Shown here: positions 25,091 through 33,548 of the stretch, one piece after another | How positions within the stretch are numbered: the first letter of the stretch is position 1 | How the letters are laid out: every line of letters begins with the position of its first letter | Position numbers and translations under genes: made by a program | NCBI GenBank assembly: GCA_028280065.1 | Contig: JANQMN010000132.1 | Coordinates: forward strand, 48,983-112,982 | Direction of reading: 5' to 3' | DNA length: 64,000 bases | Source: Hahella sp. | Lineage (GTDB): Bacteria; Pseudomonadota; Gammaproteobacteria; Pseudomonadales; Oleiphilaceae | The notes under the pieces: generated by a model | What the model saw: only the letters and a program-made list of their open reading frames with translations | Database searches by the model: none | Told to the model about the DNA's origin: nothing

Positions 25091-25864
25091 ATGTGCGAGT
25101 TGCTTGGCATGAGCGCCAATGTGCCTACCGATATCTGCTTTTCCTGGGCCGGCATGATGGCCAGAGGCGGTCAAACCGGGCCGCATAAAGACGGCTGGGG
25201 AATCGCCTTTTATGAAGGAAAGGGATTACGGGAATTTCGCGATCCGAATCCCAGTTGCAGCTCCGAGATTGCCCGGTTTATAGTCGATTTTCCGATTAAG
25301 AGCCAAATTGTGATCTCACATATCCGGCAGGCGAATGTCGGGGATATCTGCTTGGAAAATACCCATCCCTTTATTCGAGAGTATGCGGGTCACTATTGGT
25401 GTTTTGCCCATAACGGACAGCTTGAGGGGTACCAGCAACTAACCGGCGAACGTTTCAAGCCGGTGGGAACCACCGACAGCGAACATGTATTCTGTTGGTT
25501 AATGGAACAGATTTCCCAGCGCTGTGAAAATCCTCTGAATACCGATTGCGTCGGCAAACTGCTGCGTGAATGTTGTCAACAGCTTCGCCGGCATGGCGTA
25601 TTTAATATGTTGTTATCCAACTCAAAAATTCTCGTTGCCTACTGCGGCACCAAGTTAAGCTGGATTACCCGGCAAGCGCCGTTTGGCAAAGCGCAATTGG
25701 CCGATGACCAGTTTGTGATTGACTTTGCCGAGCACACGGGGGCTAACGACCGGGTGACAGTGATTGCCACGTCGCCACTGACGGTTGACGAAGCCTGGCA
25801 TCAGATTGAGCCAGGTACAATGTTGGTATTTGAAGATGGCGCGCTTGTTGCGGAATGGAAGTGA
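25091..25864 (+). CDS. Class II glutamine amidotransferase (YafJ-like)
   Basis: 257 aa. It starts M-C-E-L-L-G-M, with Cys2 as the N-terminal nucleophile once Met is removed. HKDGWGIAFYEGKG, ISHIRQANVGDI and WCFAHNGQLEGYQ are the glutaminase-domain marks. No synthase domain is attached, as in E. coli YafJ, so the acceptor of the released ammonia is unknown. The gene is followed by the AT-rich remnant region, and the left edge of that island lies just after its stop. Confidence 0.9.
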   Translation: MCELLGMSANVPTDICFSWAGMMARGGQTGPHKDGWGIAFYEGKGLREFRDPNPSCSSEIARFIVDFPIKSQIVISHIRQANVGDICLENTHPFIREYAGHYWCFAHNGQLEGYQQLTGERFKPVGTTDSEHVFCWLMEQISQRCENPLNTDCVGKLLRECCQQLRRHGVFNMLLSNSKILVAYCGTKLSWITRQAPFGKAQLADDQFVIDFAEHTGANDRVTVIATSPLTVDEAWHQIEPGTMLVFEDGALVAEWK

Positions 25865-25873
25865 GCTAAGTTG

Positions 25874-26005
25874 CTATTTCGGAAGCTGAAGAATTTTTTC
25901 TGGGCTGCCACTTTTCTGGTCGTATGATTTGGTCAAAACAGGATTCTGAATCATTCTCACCTGGTTTCGAATTCTACAAACTAGCTCATCAAGCACAGTG
26001 TCAAT
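25874..26005 (-). pseudogene. Possible decayed C-terminal piece of an IS30-like transposase
   Basis: An open stretch of 43 codons on the minus strand contains LDELVCRIRNQVRMIQNP. It aligns loosely with the IS30-type C-terminal pattern L-N-x-R-P-R-K-x-L-x-F-x-x-x-P; Leu, both Arg, a hydrophobic pair and the Pro are kept. It lies on the same strand as, and downstream of, the HTH piece at 26068-26226. Both could come from one element with its DDE centre deleted. The match is weak and could be chance. Confidence 0.3.
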
Positions 26006-26067
26006 GAAGCCCCAATTCTCAGTTACTTAGAAAATATCTTAAGGTGCAACGTTAAGAAGCATGAGCG

Positions 26068-26226
26068 TTATCTTTTTTTAGGTTTAACTCCGCCATGATC
26101 ACATAAAATAGTGAATACAGATCCGGGCTTAGCATTAATTACTCGGCTTATATGGCTAGATCCAGCACCTTGTTTCCATAGGTCAAAAACCACGTCCTTT
26201 TCTTCTTGTGTGTATGTTCTTTTCAT
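26068..26226 (-). pseudogene. IS30-family transposase N-terminal fragment
   Basis: 52 codons, too short for the ORF track. The reading MKRTYTQEEK, then VFDLWKQGAGSSHISRVINA, then KPGSVFTILCDHGGVKP matches the N-terminal helix-turn-helix of one IS30 transposase subgroup (FDLWKxGxG, INAKPGSxFTIL, GGI/VKP). A TAA follows where a full transposase would run on for ~270 more residues. No terminal inverted repeats were identified. It is best read as a relic of an insertion element at the edge of an AT-rich island. A domesticated small HTH protein is possible but less likely. Confidence 0.7.
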
Positions 26227-26421
26227 TCTTTGGCTCGCAACAAATTAATCCGGCGGAATAAATGTTGCGGTGACCAATTGAACCTACACTTTGGTTATTC
26301 GCTATCCCTATCCCACTAGGTCTAGATCAGCATTTCTCGATTGCAGATTTTCATAGTTAATATTTTTAGGTCTGCTTCACGCCAACTGCAATGCTGGTTA
26401 ATCCCTGAAGGTCCTGTGAAG

Positions 26422-27831
26422 TCATCTAATCAGGCTAGATATTTTCATGGCCGTTCTTCGCCACCAAGGACTCACTTTCACAGCGAATTGGGTGTTTTGT
26501 ATCCAGGTTTCGCCTTCGTAAACTAGTTCGAACAATTCTTCATCAGGACAGTTTTGAGATTCAACTTGAAATTCAAAAGTCGCCAAACCTCCAGAAGGAA
26601 CATGCTTCTCTTTGAAAGACGCAGGACGGGTACCACTAATCCATGAAGAATGGCTTAACTGAGATTCTCTATCCCGGGGAGCAGCAGTACCAACTCTAAT
26701 AGGGTCAGCCTGCGTCCAAGTGTAAGGGCCAATATTTTTAGCTATTAACTTAATGTGCTTTCCTTTCAAGCAGGACTTGTGAGGAAGGATTTCAACCGCA
26801 TAAGCAAGAGGATGGCTTCCTCGAGACGCGGCATTACAACTTTGGCAAATTCTGGGGACGATACTGCCACCCATCAAAAGGCTAAGTCGAAAATCACGAA
26901 ATCGCTTGCCATTCCAAATTTCGTCCCAGCTTTCTTGCTGTAGATGGCCCATAATAAATAACTTATCGCGAGATCCATGACAGCAAGGAAAAACTCTACC
27001 CTCACGGTCGATAAAGGGAATTTCCCAAGGAACTCCGCATTTCTTAGTCTCTCCTTCAGCAAAAGCATCGTCACTGAAATAGAGTAGAGCCTGATTAGGA
27101 AAGTTACGTTCTAATTCCAGGCGTTCAGCCAATGAAGTTGTAATTTCGATATCATACTCATTGCACTTATGATGTATTTCATCCAAGAATTCAAATAAAT
27201 CAGGCTCATGGAGCAACTGATATTCAGAACACAAGACATTTTGATCAATTAGTCCCTGTAGAAAAAATCTTTTAGCCCCTAACTCAGCCAATATTTGCGG
27301 AAAGTTTGCTAAGTCTTTTATGTTTTCCTGCAAAAGAACTGACGAAACAGTCACTCTTTCAGGAAACCTGGTTACAGCCATAAAATTTTTTAGGCCAGTC
27401 AAAGCTTTGTTTACAAGCCCACCTCGGATAGATCGATAACCTTTAACCTCAGGGGAGTCGATAGAAAAATTGATATGACTAAGATAATCGAGCGATGCGA
27501 GTTCATTGGCAATTGATTCATTCAATAACGTACCGTTCGTGCTCATACCAAAGTGAATCTTTTCATGGTTAAGTTCTTTAAGGAAAGACAAGAAATTCTT
27601 GTTTAACAATGGTTCCCCGTAACCTGTCAAGTTGACACCATTGCAGAGCTTTGCGATAGGTACAATTTTTCCCCAGATTTCATCGCTCATATGATCCGGA
27701 TTATGGCTCGACAATGTATCTCCCGTCGTCAAAGAACACATTTTGCACTTTAAATTACACTTGCTTGTTGTTTCTATCTGGAGACTTTCAGGTGCATTGC
27801 GCACTAATAATGAATTATCGATAGTGGTCAT
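26422..27831 (-). CDS. Radical SAM/SPASM protein with C-terminal Ig-like domain
   Basis: 469 aa. The [4Fe-4S]-SAM motif is C25-x3-C29-x2-C32 (TSKCNLKCKMCS). The barrel follows with NLTGYGEPLLNK, FGMSTNGTLL and INFSIDSP. A SPASM-like auxiliary cluster region is seen in FPCCHGSRDKLF, GHLQQESWDEIWNGKRF and RICQSCNAASRG. Residues ~350-460 form a separate beta-rich domain (KNIGPYTW, VRVGTAAPRDRE, LSHSSWISGTRPAS, FELVYEGETWIQNTQF) resembling NBR1-type/next-to-BRCA1 Ig-like domains. SPASM enzymes modify peptides, proteins or sugars; no precursor peptide gene was found nearby. It is AT-rich and flanked by IS30 relics, so it was probably acquired. Confidence 0.85.
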   Translation of the reverse strand: MTTIDNSLLVRNAPESLQIETTSKCNLKCKMCSLTTGDTLSSHNPDHMSDEIWGKIVPIAKLCNGVNLTGYGEPLLNKNFLSFLKELNHEKIHFGMSTNGTLLNESIANELASLDYLSHINFSIDSPEVKGYRSIRGGLVNKALTGLKNFMAVTRFPERVTVSSVLLQENIKDLANFPQILAELGAKRFFLQGLIDQNVLCSEYQLLHEPDLFEFLDEIHHKCNEYDIEITTSLAERLELERNFPNQALLYFSDDAFAEGETKKCGVPWEIPFIDREGRVFPCCHGSRDKLFIMGHLQQESWDEIWNGKRFRDFRLSLLMGGSIVPRICQSCNAASRGSHPLAYAVEILPHKSCLKGKHIKLIAKNIGPYTWTQADPIRVGTAAPRDRESQLSHSSWISGTRPASFKEKHVPSGGLATFEFQVESQNCPDEELFELVYEGETWIQNTQFAVKVSPWWRRTAMKISSLIR

Positions 27832-28286
27832 GATGGAACGATTACTCCCAGAAGTAGTAGGTGTCAGGAACGACGATATCTTACGTAGGCATTTGGGGAT
27901 ACACCTTACACAAACTCATCTACAAACTTTCATCTGTGTTTAGCCTGGTACATTTTAGATGAGTAATGGTCAGTTGCGGACTCCTACAGCTAAATCCATT
28001 TAGGTCCGCTCAAGGCCATTACTAATCAGCAAAAGCCACTTCGGAGTCGCCTACCAAATCAATTCTTGTGTTAATTGGTCAGTGGAAGATTAAACTTCCA
28101 ACTCGCCATTACCCTAGTATTTGTGGAGTTTACGTCAGTTTGGATCTGCGTTCAGAGCCCTTTAGAACATTAGCCTTGAAATGAGAAGCGCTTACCCCAT
28201 AGCTTATAAAGTTACCCCTATTACTCCTTAAACAATGGTATATGCTCGCAGCTACGCGTGCGACATATATTTATTTGTTACGCCCT
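27832..28286. other. AT-rich intergenic region without recognised gene
   Basis: 455 bp between the radical SAM gene (its promoter side) and the end of the cysteine-hydrolase gene. Reading both strands I found no convincing ORF, RNA or terminator. A short hairpin, TGGAAG-attaaa-CTTCCA, lies near 28083-28100. No candidate RiPP precursor with a leader and Cys-rich core was seen. Confidence 0.5.
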
Positions 28287-28826
28287 TCATAGCACGATCC
28301 TGTTAGCATTGATAGCAGTTGCCCTGGAGCTATAGCTGGTAATGTTCTCCCAAGTGCAATTATGGTGCTTGGATATCGTGCTTGCGGGAATAATATCGTT
28401 ATCCACTGTTGTATGGCCATCAGCCATGATGGTAACGGTGTAGCCAAGAGAGAGGGAACACCTTACCGTGCTATCAACGCAAAACTCACTTTGCATGCCG
28501 CAGATAATTAGTTCGTTTGTGCCTAATCTATCTAGATGGCCTTTTAGATCGGTTCCCTTGAAAGAATCTGATGTCTTCTTTCTAATGTAGATGTCTGATT
28601 CAGCGTTTTTAAGTTCTTTTGGAAGCTGCCAGCCTTCGCTCTGATACCTCATGGGGTCTGATTCAGTCTCATGCTGAACAAAAATGACGGGCACTCCTGC
28701 TTGCCTTGCTCTGGCTACGACGTGATTGATGTTGTCCATTACACCAAGCGAATTAAATGTTGCTCCTTTGCCGTGGCAGAGAGCGTTTTGAACATCAATA
28801 ACTAGAATAGCTTTGCGATGGGTCAT
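28287..28826 (-). CDS. Isochorismatase-like cysteine hydrolase
   Basis: 179 aa. The D-K-C catalytic triad of the family is visible: Asp11 in LVIDVQNAL, Lys83 or Lys84 in YIRKKTSDSF, and Cys116 in CGMQSEFCVDSTVR. VIFVQHETES and ADGHTTVDND are further family features. Members hydrolyse isochorismate, nicotinamide, N-carbamoyl amines and similar compounds; the substrate cannot be told. No signal peptide, so cytoplasmic. AT-rich and lying inside the probable island; no operon partner. Confidence 0.9.
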   Translation of the reverse strand: MTHRKAILVIDVQNALCHGKGATFNSLGVMDNINHVVARARQAGVPVIFVQHETESDPMRYQSEGWQLPKELKNAESDIYIRKKTSDSFKGTDLKGHLDRLGTNELIICGMQSEFCVDSTVRCSLSLGYTVTIMADGHTTVDNDIIPASTISKHHNCTWENITSYSSRATAINANRIVL

Positions 28827-28956
28827 TCAAAATCCATTTGTTGCCGGCCTACACCACAAAACGGGCACGTTTCTCCGGCGTTAAAAGTGTGCACTCAGGA
28901 ATCGTGCTAGAAATTAATGCCGGACTGACGCCCGGCTTCTCCATGTACTTTTCTAC

Positions 28957-29922
28957 CTATTGAACCATTTCTTCGTCGCTGAAGAAATCGGCAAAGAGTG
29001 GGCTCGAAAGGTATCTTTCGGCATTGTCCGGCAAAATCACGACGATTGTTTTGTCGGCGTTTTCCGGCCGTTCCGCTATTCTCGCTGCTGCTGCAGCCGC
29101 AGCGCCACAGGATATTCCGCAGAGAATCCCTTCTTCTTTCATCAGTCGGTGGGCAAATTCCATGGCTTCTTCATTGCTTACCTGCTCAACGCCGTCCACC
29201 ATGGACAGGTCGAGGTTGTCGGGGATGAAATTCGCTCCGATACCCTGAATTTTGTGTGGTGCGGGGCTAAGTTCTTCCCCCTTGAGTTTTTGGCTGATCA
29301 ATGGCGAGGCGCTGGGTTCGACGGCAATGGAGGTAATTGCCTTGCCCTTGGTCTGTTTGATATAGCGGGAAACACCTGAAATAGTGCCACCGGTGCCTAC
29401 GCCGGCAACCAAGATATCAATTTCGCCATCCGTGTCGTGCCAAATCTCCGGCCCGGTGGTTTGTTCGTGGATCATCGGATTGGCGGGATTGGAGAACTGT
29501 TGCAAGAGCAAATGCGTGTCTGGATTTTCTTTAACCAGGCTTTCCGCTTTATCTACCGCGCCTTGCATCCCTTTGGGACTCTCCGTCAGGATTATTTCAG
29601 CGCCCAAGGCTTTCATGACTTTACGGCGTTCAAGGCTCATACTGGCCGGCATTGTCAGTTTGAGTTGGTAACCTCGGGCAGCCGCCACAAATGCCAGGGC
29701 TATCCCAGTGTTGCCGCTGGTCGGTTCCACCAAAGTCATTCCCGGTTTTAATATGCCGCGTTTTTCCGCGTCCCAGATCATGCTGGCGCCTATCCGGCAT
29801 TTGACGGAGTAGGCAGGATTTCGTCCTTCGATTTTTGCCAGCACCCGGCCTTGGGTAACGCGATTGAGGCGTACTAAAGGCGTGTTGCCGATGGATAAAG
29901 AGTTATCATCGTAGATGGGCAT
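28957..29922 (-). CDS. cysK: Cysteine synthase A (O-acetylserine sulfhydrylase)
   Basis: 321 aa, standard length. The PLP Lys is Lys41 in [13 protein letters not shown], the substrate loop is [13 protein letters not shown], the phosphate-binding loop is [14 protein letters not shown], and the C-terminal [14 protein letters not shown] also fits. It makes L-cysteine from O-acetylserine and sulfide. CysK-type (rather than CysM) is favoured by length and the [14 protein letters not shown] segment. An AGGAG site precedes the ATG at 29922. Its composition returns to that of the main genome, so the right border of the AT-rich island lies between 28.83 and 28.96 kb. Confidence 0.94.
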   Translation of the reverse strand: MPIYDDNSLSIGNTPLVRLNRVTQGRVLAKIEGRNPAYSVKCRIGASMIWDAEKRGILKPGMTLVEPTSGNTGIALAFVAAARGYQLKLTMPASMSLERRKVMKALGAEIILTESPKGMQGAVDKAESLVKENPDTHLLLQQFSNPANPMIHEQTTGPEIWHDTDGEIDILVAGVGTGGTISGVSRYIKQTKGKAITSIAVEPSASPLISQKLKGEELSPAPHKIQGIGANFIPDNLDLSMVDGVEQVSNEEAMEFAHRLMKEEGILCGISCGAAAAAAARIAERPENADKTIVVILPDNAERYLSSPLFADFFSDEEMVQ

Positions 29923-30125
29923 TGTTATTATTTCTCCTGTTTCGAATTGTTTTGATTGGCGATTTTTGCTATTCCAGAGGCAGTATTAGCCAGTCAATCC
30001 TCATGGCAATTAGATTACCATTCAGGATTTGGCTGTTCTCCTGGTAGCTATTCCGACAGGTTGTTGGTAGCTGTACTGCAAGATTGCTAATGGTTATAAA
30101 TTACTACACTTAAGGGTCGAGATTC

Positions 30126-30968
30126 ATGAAGTTTACAGGAACTGAAAATTACGTCGCAACGGAAGATATGCAAATGGCGGTAAACGCGGCTATTACGCTT
30201 CAACGTCCGTTGCTGATCAAGGGCGAACCTGGCACAGGGAAAACCATGTTAGCCGAAGAATTGGCGCAAGCGCTCGGTAAACCGCTGATTCAGTGGCATA
30301 TTAAATCGACCACTAAGGCGCAACAAGGGCTATATGAATATGATGCAGTCTCCCGACTTCGCGATTCCCAGCTAGGTGAAAACCGTGTGCATGACATCAA
30401 GAACTACATCAAACGGGGAAAGTTGTGGGAAGCCTTTACCTCTGAAGAACAGGTGGTTCTGTTGATTGACGAGATCGATAAGGCCGATATCGAGTTTCCC
30501 AATGACTTGTTGCTGGAATTGGATAAAATGGAGTTTCATGTGTATGAAACCCAGGAGCGCATCAAGGCAAGGCAGCGGCCCATCGTTGTCATCACTAGTA
30601 ATAACGAAAAAGAGCTTCCGGATGCCTTTCTGCGCCGCTGTTTCTTTCACTATATCAACTTTCCTGACCATGCCACGATGGAGTCCATCATCGAGGTACA
30701 TTATCCCGGAATCAAAAAAGCCTTGGTCAAGGACGCTTTAGATATCTTTTTCGACGTACGTAAAGTACCCGGTCTCAAAAAGAAGCCTTCCACATCGGAA
30801 CTCATAGATTGGTTGAAATTGCTGATGGCCGACGATCTTCCCAATGACGTTCTGCAAAATCATGATTCCAGCAGCGCCATTCCTCCTCTCTACGGGGCCT
30901 TGGTCAAGAATGAACAGGACGTTCAGTTACTGCAAAAGCTGGCTTTTATGTCGCGCCGCAAAGGTTAA
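30126..30968 (+). CDS. MoxR-family AAA+ ATPase
   Basis: 280 aa. Walker A is GEPGTGKT (33-40), Walker B VVLLIDEIDKAD, sensor 1 IVVITSNNEKELPDAFLRRC with an arginine finger, and a winged C-terminal part follows (KKKPSTSELIDWLKLL). MoxR ATPases act as chaperones that insert metals or cofactors or assemble complexes, usually with a VWA partner. The gene 36 bp downstream encodes such a partner. No substrate operon (oxidase, dehydrogenase) is adjacent. Confidence 0.92.
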   Translation: MKFTGTENYVATEDMQMAVNAAITLQRPLLIKGEPGTGKTMLAEELAQALGKPLIQWHIKSTTKAQQGLYEYDAVSRLRDSQLGENRVHDIKNYIKRGKLWEAFTSEEQVVLLIDEIDKADIEFPNDLLLELDKMEFHVYETQERIKARQRPIVVITSNNEKELPDAFLRRCFFHYINFPDHATMESIIEVHYPGIKKALVKDALDIFFDVRKVPGLKKKPSTSELIDWLKLLMADDLPNDVLQNHDSSSAIPPLYGALVKNEQDVQLLQKLAFMSRRKG

Positions 30969-31004
30969 TGCCGTGTCTGTTAGTAGAAACAGGAGGAGCG
31001 AACG

Positions 31005-32183
31005 ATGCTGATAAATTTCTTTATGACGCTACGGCAAATGAAAGTGCCGACATCCTTGCGGGAATTCCTGGATTTTCTGGAAGCGCTGCAACAGCGCTTG
31101 GCCTTTGCGGATATGGATGATTTTTATTACTTGAGCCGCGCCTGCTTGGTTAAAGATGAAAAACACTATGACAAGTTTGATCGCGCTTTCGCTGCGTATT
31201 TCAAAGGAATGGAGGAAATTGAAAACATTTTGGAAGCCATCATTCCGGACGAATGGCTGCGCGCACAATTTGAAAAGCAACTGACGGAAGAAGAAAAGGC
31301 CAAGATCGAATCTTTAGGTGGCTTGGAGGAGTTAATCGAGGCGTTTAAAAAACGCCTGGAAGAACAGCAAAAGCGCCATGAGGGCGGCAGCAAATGGATC
31401 GGCACCGGCGGCACCTCGCCATTTGGCGCCAATGGCTACAACCCTGAAGGATTCCGTATAGGGCAAAAGGATTCGCGTAACAAGAAAGCCATAAAAGTCT
31501 GGGAACAGAGAAGCTTTCGAGATCTCGACGACTCCATTACCCTGGGGATTCGAAATATCAAGGTAGCCCTAAGAAGACTGCGCAAATTCGCCCGTGAAGG
31601 CGCTCAGGAAGAACTTGATCTGCCGGATACTATTCACAGCACAGCGCAAAATGCCGGCTATCTTGATATTAAGATGGTCCCGGAACGACACAACGCAGTG
31701 AAGGTGCTGTTGTTTCTGGATATCGGTGGTTCGATGGATCCGCATGTGCGGGTTTGCGAAGAATTGTTTTCAGCCAGCAAGACCGAATTCAAACATCTCG
31801 AATACTACTATTTTCACAATTTTATTTATGAGTATGTGTGGAAAAGCAATATCCGGCGCATGAGCCAGACCATACCGACGTTTGATCTGTTAAACACCTA
31901 TAGCTCCGATTACAAAGTTATTTTCGTCGGGGATGCCAGCATGGCCCCGTATGAGATTACCCATGCCGGTGGCAGCATCGAGCATTGGAACCAGGAAGCA
32001 GGGGCAGTCTGGATGCAACGGGTGATCGAGAAATTCGATAAGGTGGTCTGGTTAAATCCGATTCCGGAGGATTACTGGGGCAGCGGTGGATCGTTGGGAA
32101 TTGTCAGGCAGCTAATCAGTGAGAAGATGTATCCGTTAACGATCCAAGGACTGGAGCAGGGCATGAAATATTTAAGTAAATAG
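31005..32183 (+). CDS. VWA domain protein, CoxE-like
   Basis: 392 aa. The N-terminal ~200 residues are helical and charged (MKVPTSLREFLDFLEAL; a KRLEEQQKRHEGG linker). The C-terminal half is a CoxE-type VWA domain with VLLFLDIGGSMDPHVRVCEE (DxGxS metal site) and VIFVGDASMAPYEI. It has no signal, so the protein is cytoplasmic. An AGGAGG site precedes the ATG. By family knowledge VWA and MoxR form a chaperone pair that activates client enzymes. The client is unknown here. Confidence 0.9.
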   Translation: MLINFFMTLRQMKVPTSLREFLDFLEALQQRLAFADMDDFYYLSRACLVKDEKHYDKFDRAFAAYFKGMEEIENILEAIIPDEWLRAQFEKQLTEEEKAKIESLGGLEELIEAFKKRLEEQQKRHEGGSKWIGTGGTSPFGANGYNPEGFRIGQKDSRNKKAIKVWEQRSFRDLDDSITLGIRNIKVALRRLRKFAREGAQEELDLPDTIHSTAQNAGYLDIKMVPERHNAVKVLLFLDIGGSMDPHVRVCEELFSASKTEFKHLEYYYFHNFIYEYVWKSNIRRMSQTIPTFDLLNTYSSDYKVIFVGDASMAPYEITHAGGSIEHWNQEAGAVWMQRVIEKFDKVVWLNPIPEDYWGSGGSLGIVRQLISEKMYPLTIQGLEQGMKYLSK

Positions 32184-32321
32184 GGCAAGGCTAACGGCAT
32201 TAAAATACATTATACTTTGGCCATTGCTTCGCGACTTTACTGAGCCTTTTCGTTTTCCTCTATTGGGTGTTTTCGCTTGCTGAATTTACCTTCCTTTGTA
32301 GAAGATAGCGCCTTTATTAGA

Positions 32322-33506
32322 ATGGATGCGTCGATCCCGGAGATTGAACAACTCCGGGGCATGATGACCAATCTGATGCGAATTCATATGCTCAGTACTA
32401 ACAAGTTCAATAATTTTGATGAACTCATAAACGAATACATTCTGTCCGGCATCGAAATATTTAGAATGGAGACCGGGATAGTCAGTCGTATCGACGATAG
32501 GCAGAGATATCATGTCATAGAGGTGGTAAGCCCGCTGAAGTCTTTGGAAAAGGGACAGGTTTTCAGAGTAGATGAAACTTACTGCCGAACGGTGTTTGAA
32601 AGCCAGCGAGTTGTCGGTATCCCCCATGTCGGGAAAATGGACTACATGAAATGTCATCCCGTTTACCAGGCACTGCGTCTGGAATCTTATCTTGCCGCAC
32701 CGATTTACGTAGGCGAGAAACTCTACGGTACATTGAATTTCACTTCCCTAAAACCACGCGCTTTCGGTTTTTCTCAACATGAACACAATCTTATATTACT
32801 AATGGCAAACTCCATTGGTGCTTATATATTGCTTCGTTCCAAGGAAGACAATCTGCTGGCGCTTAACGAGAAAATGAAGCGCTTTGTCGGTTATGTGGCG
32901 CATGACATGAGGAATCCATTAGGAGCTATCATTGGTTTTACGAAACTTGCCCAGCTGGATAACTTACCGACTAACAAAGTACAAAACCTTTTAGGGCGTA
33001 TTTTAGGTTCTGCAGAACGCGCCTTGGAACTGGTCACCACTATTCTCGAAAATGCCGCGCTTAGTTCGGGAAAAATCTCGTTAGATACTACCTCGGAAGC
33101 GGTGAGTCGATTGCTGGAAGATGCCGTAGATTTAGTTACGGACTTTGCCGATGACTGTCAAATTCGAATTTGCATTATTATTGAGCGCGAGTTGAGTGTT
33201 TCCTGCGACGCTAATCGCATTCGGCAGACGCTCATGAATCTGCTCGTAAACGCCATAAAGTATTCTCCAAATAGTGAGGATGTGAATATTAATGCCTTTT
33301 CTGAAGGCAAAAACTGCAAAATTCAGTTGGTTAACCTTATTGGCGCCGGGGAAGCAAAGCTTTTCGGGCATAGGAAGATTTACGATTCTATCGGATTTGG
33401 TCTGGACATCGTGCAAGAAGTGTTGAGAGCCCATGATTCACAATTAATAACACGGGAATTGGATGGCCAATATATTGCGGAATTTACTCTGCCACTTGCC
33501 TTTTGA
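32322..33506 (+). CDS. GAF-domain sensor histidine kinase with degenerate G1 box
   Basis: The track begins at a TTG (32277); the first ATG is at 32322 and neither has a strong ribosome site. GAF domain at residues ~30-185 of the track ORF (FRMETGIVSRIDDRQRYHVI, VDETYCRTVFES, LAAPIYVGEKLYGTLNF). HisKA H-box: FVGYVAHDMRNPLGAII (His209). N-box: RQTLMNLLVNAIKYSPNSE. The usual DxGxG (G1) is replaced by NLIGAGEAK, while a GFGLDIV (G2) remains. It may bind ATP poorly or atypically. No transmembrane segment and no adjacent response regulator on the same strand. Confidence 0.85.
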   Translation: MDASIPEIEQLRGMMTNLMRIHMLSTNKFNNFDELINEYILSGIEIFRMETGIVSRIDDRQRYHVIEVVSPLKSLEKGQVFRVDETYCRTVFESQRVVGIPHVGKMDYMKCHPVYQALRLESYLAAPIYVGEKLYGTLNFTSLKPRAFGFSQHEHNLILLMANSIGAYILLRSKEDNLLALNEKMKRFVGYVAHDMRNPLGAIIGFTKLAQLDNLPTNKVQNLLGRILGSAERALELVTTILENAALSSGKISLDTTSEAVSRLLEDAVDLVTDFADDCQIRICIIIERELSVSCDANRIRQTLMNLLVNAIKYSPNSEDVNINAFSEGKNCKIQLVNLIGAGEAKLFGHRKIYDSIGFGLDIVQEVLRAHDSQLITRELDGQYIAEFTLPLAF

Positions 33507-33522
33507 GGGGCTTAGTTTGAAG

Positions 33523-33548
33523 CCATGGCGTTTAGAAAATCGCCATGG
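33523..33548. terminator. Inverted repeat between convergent genes
   Basis: CCATGGCG-N10-CGCCATGG: perfect 8-bp arms overlapping the last codons of the HDOD gene and lying just after the kinase stop. No T tract follows on either strand. It may end transcription with Rho's help or protect mRNA ends. Confidence 0.4.

Noticed and set aside
24310-25155. 281-aa Ser-rich ORF on the minus strand
   Set aside because: It is the antisense shadow of the acidic EP/D-rich tail of the VWA protein; the Ser-Gly repeats come from GAA/GAC codons read backwards.
27832-28286. RiPP precursor gene for the radical SAM enzyme
   Set aside because: Only tiny ORFs (for example 14 codons) occur, none with a ribosome site and a plausible leader/core.
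28260-28286. Integron attC-like sequence (GTTACGCCC)
   Set aside because: Only one partial core site; no second inverted pair of sites.
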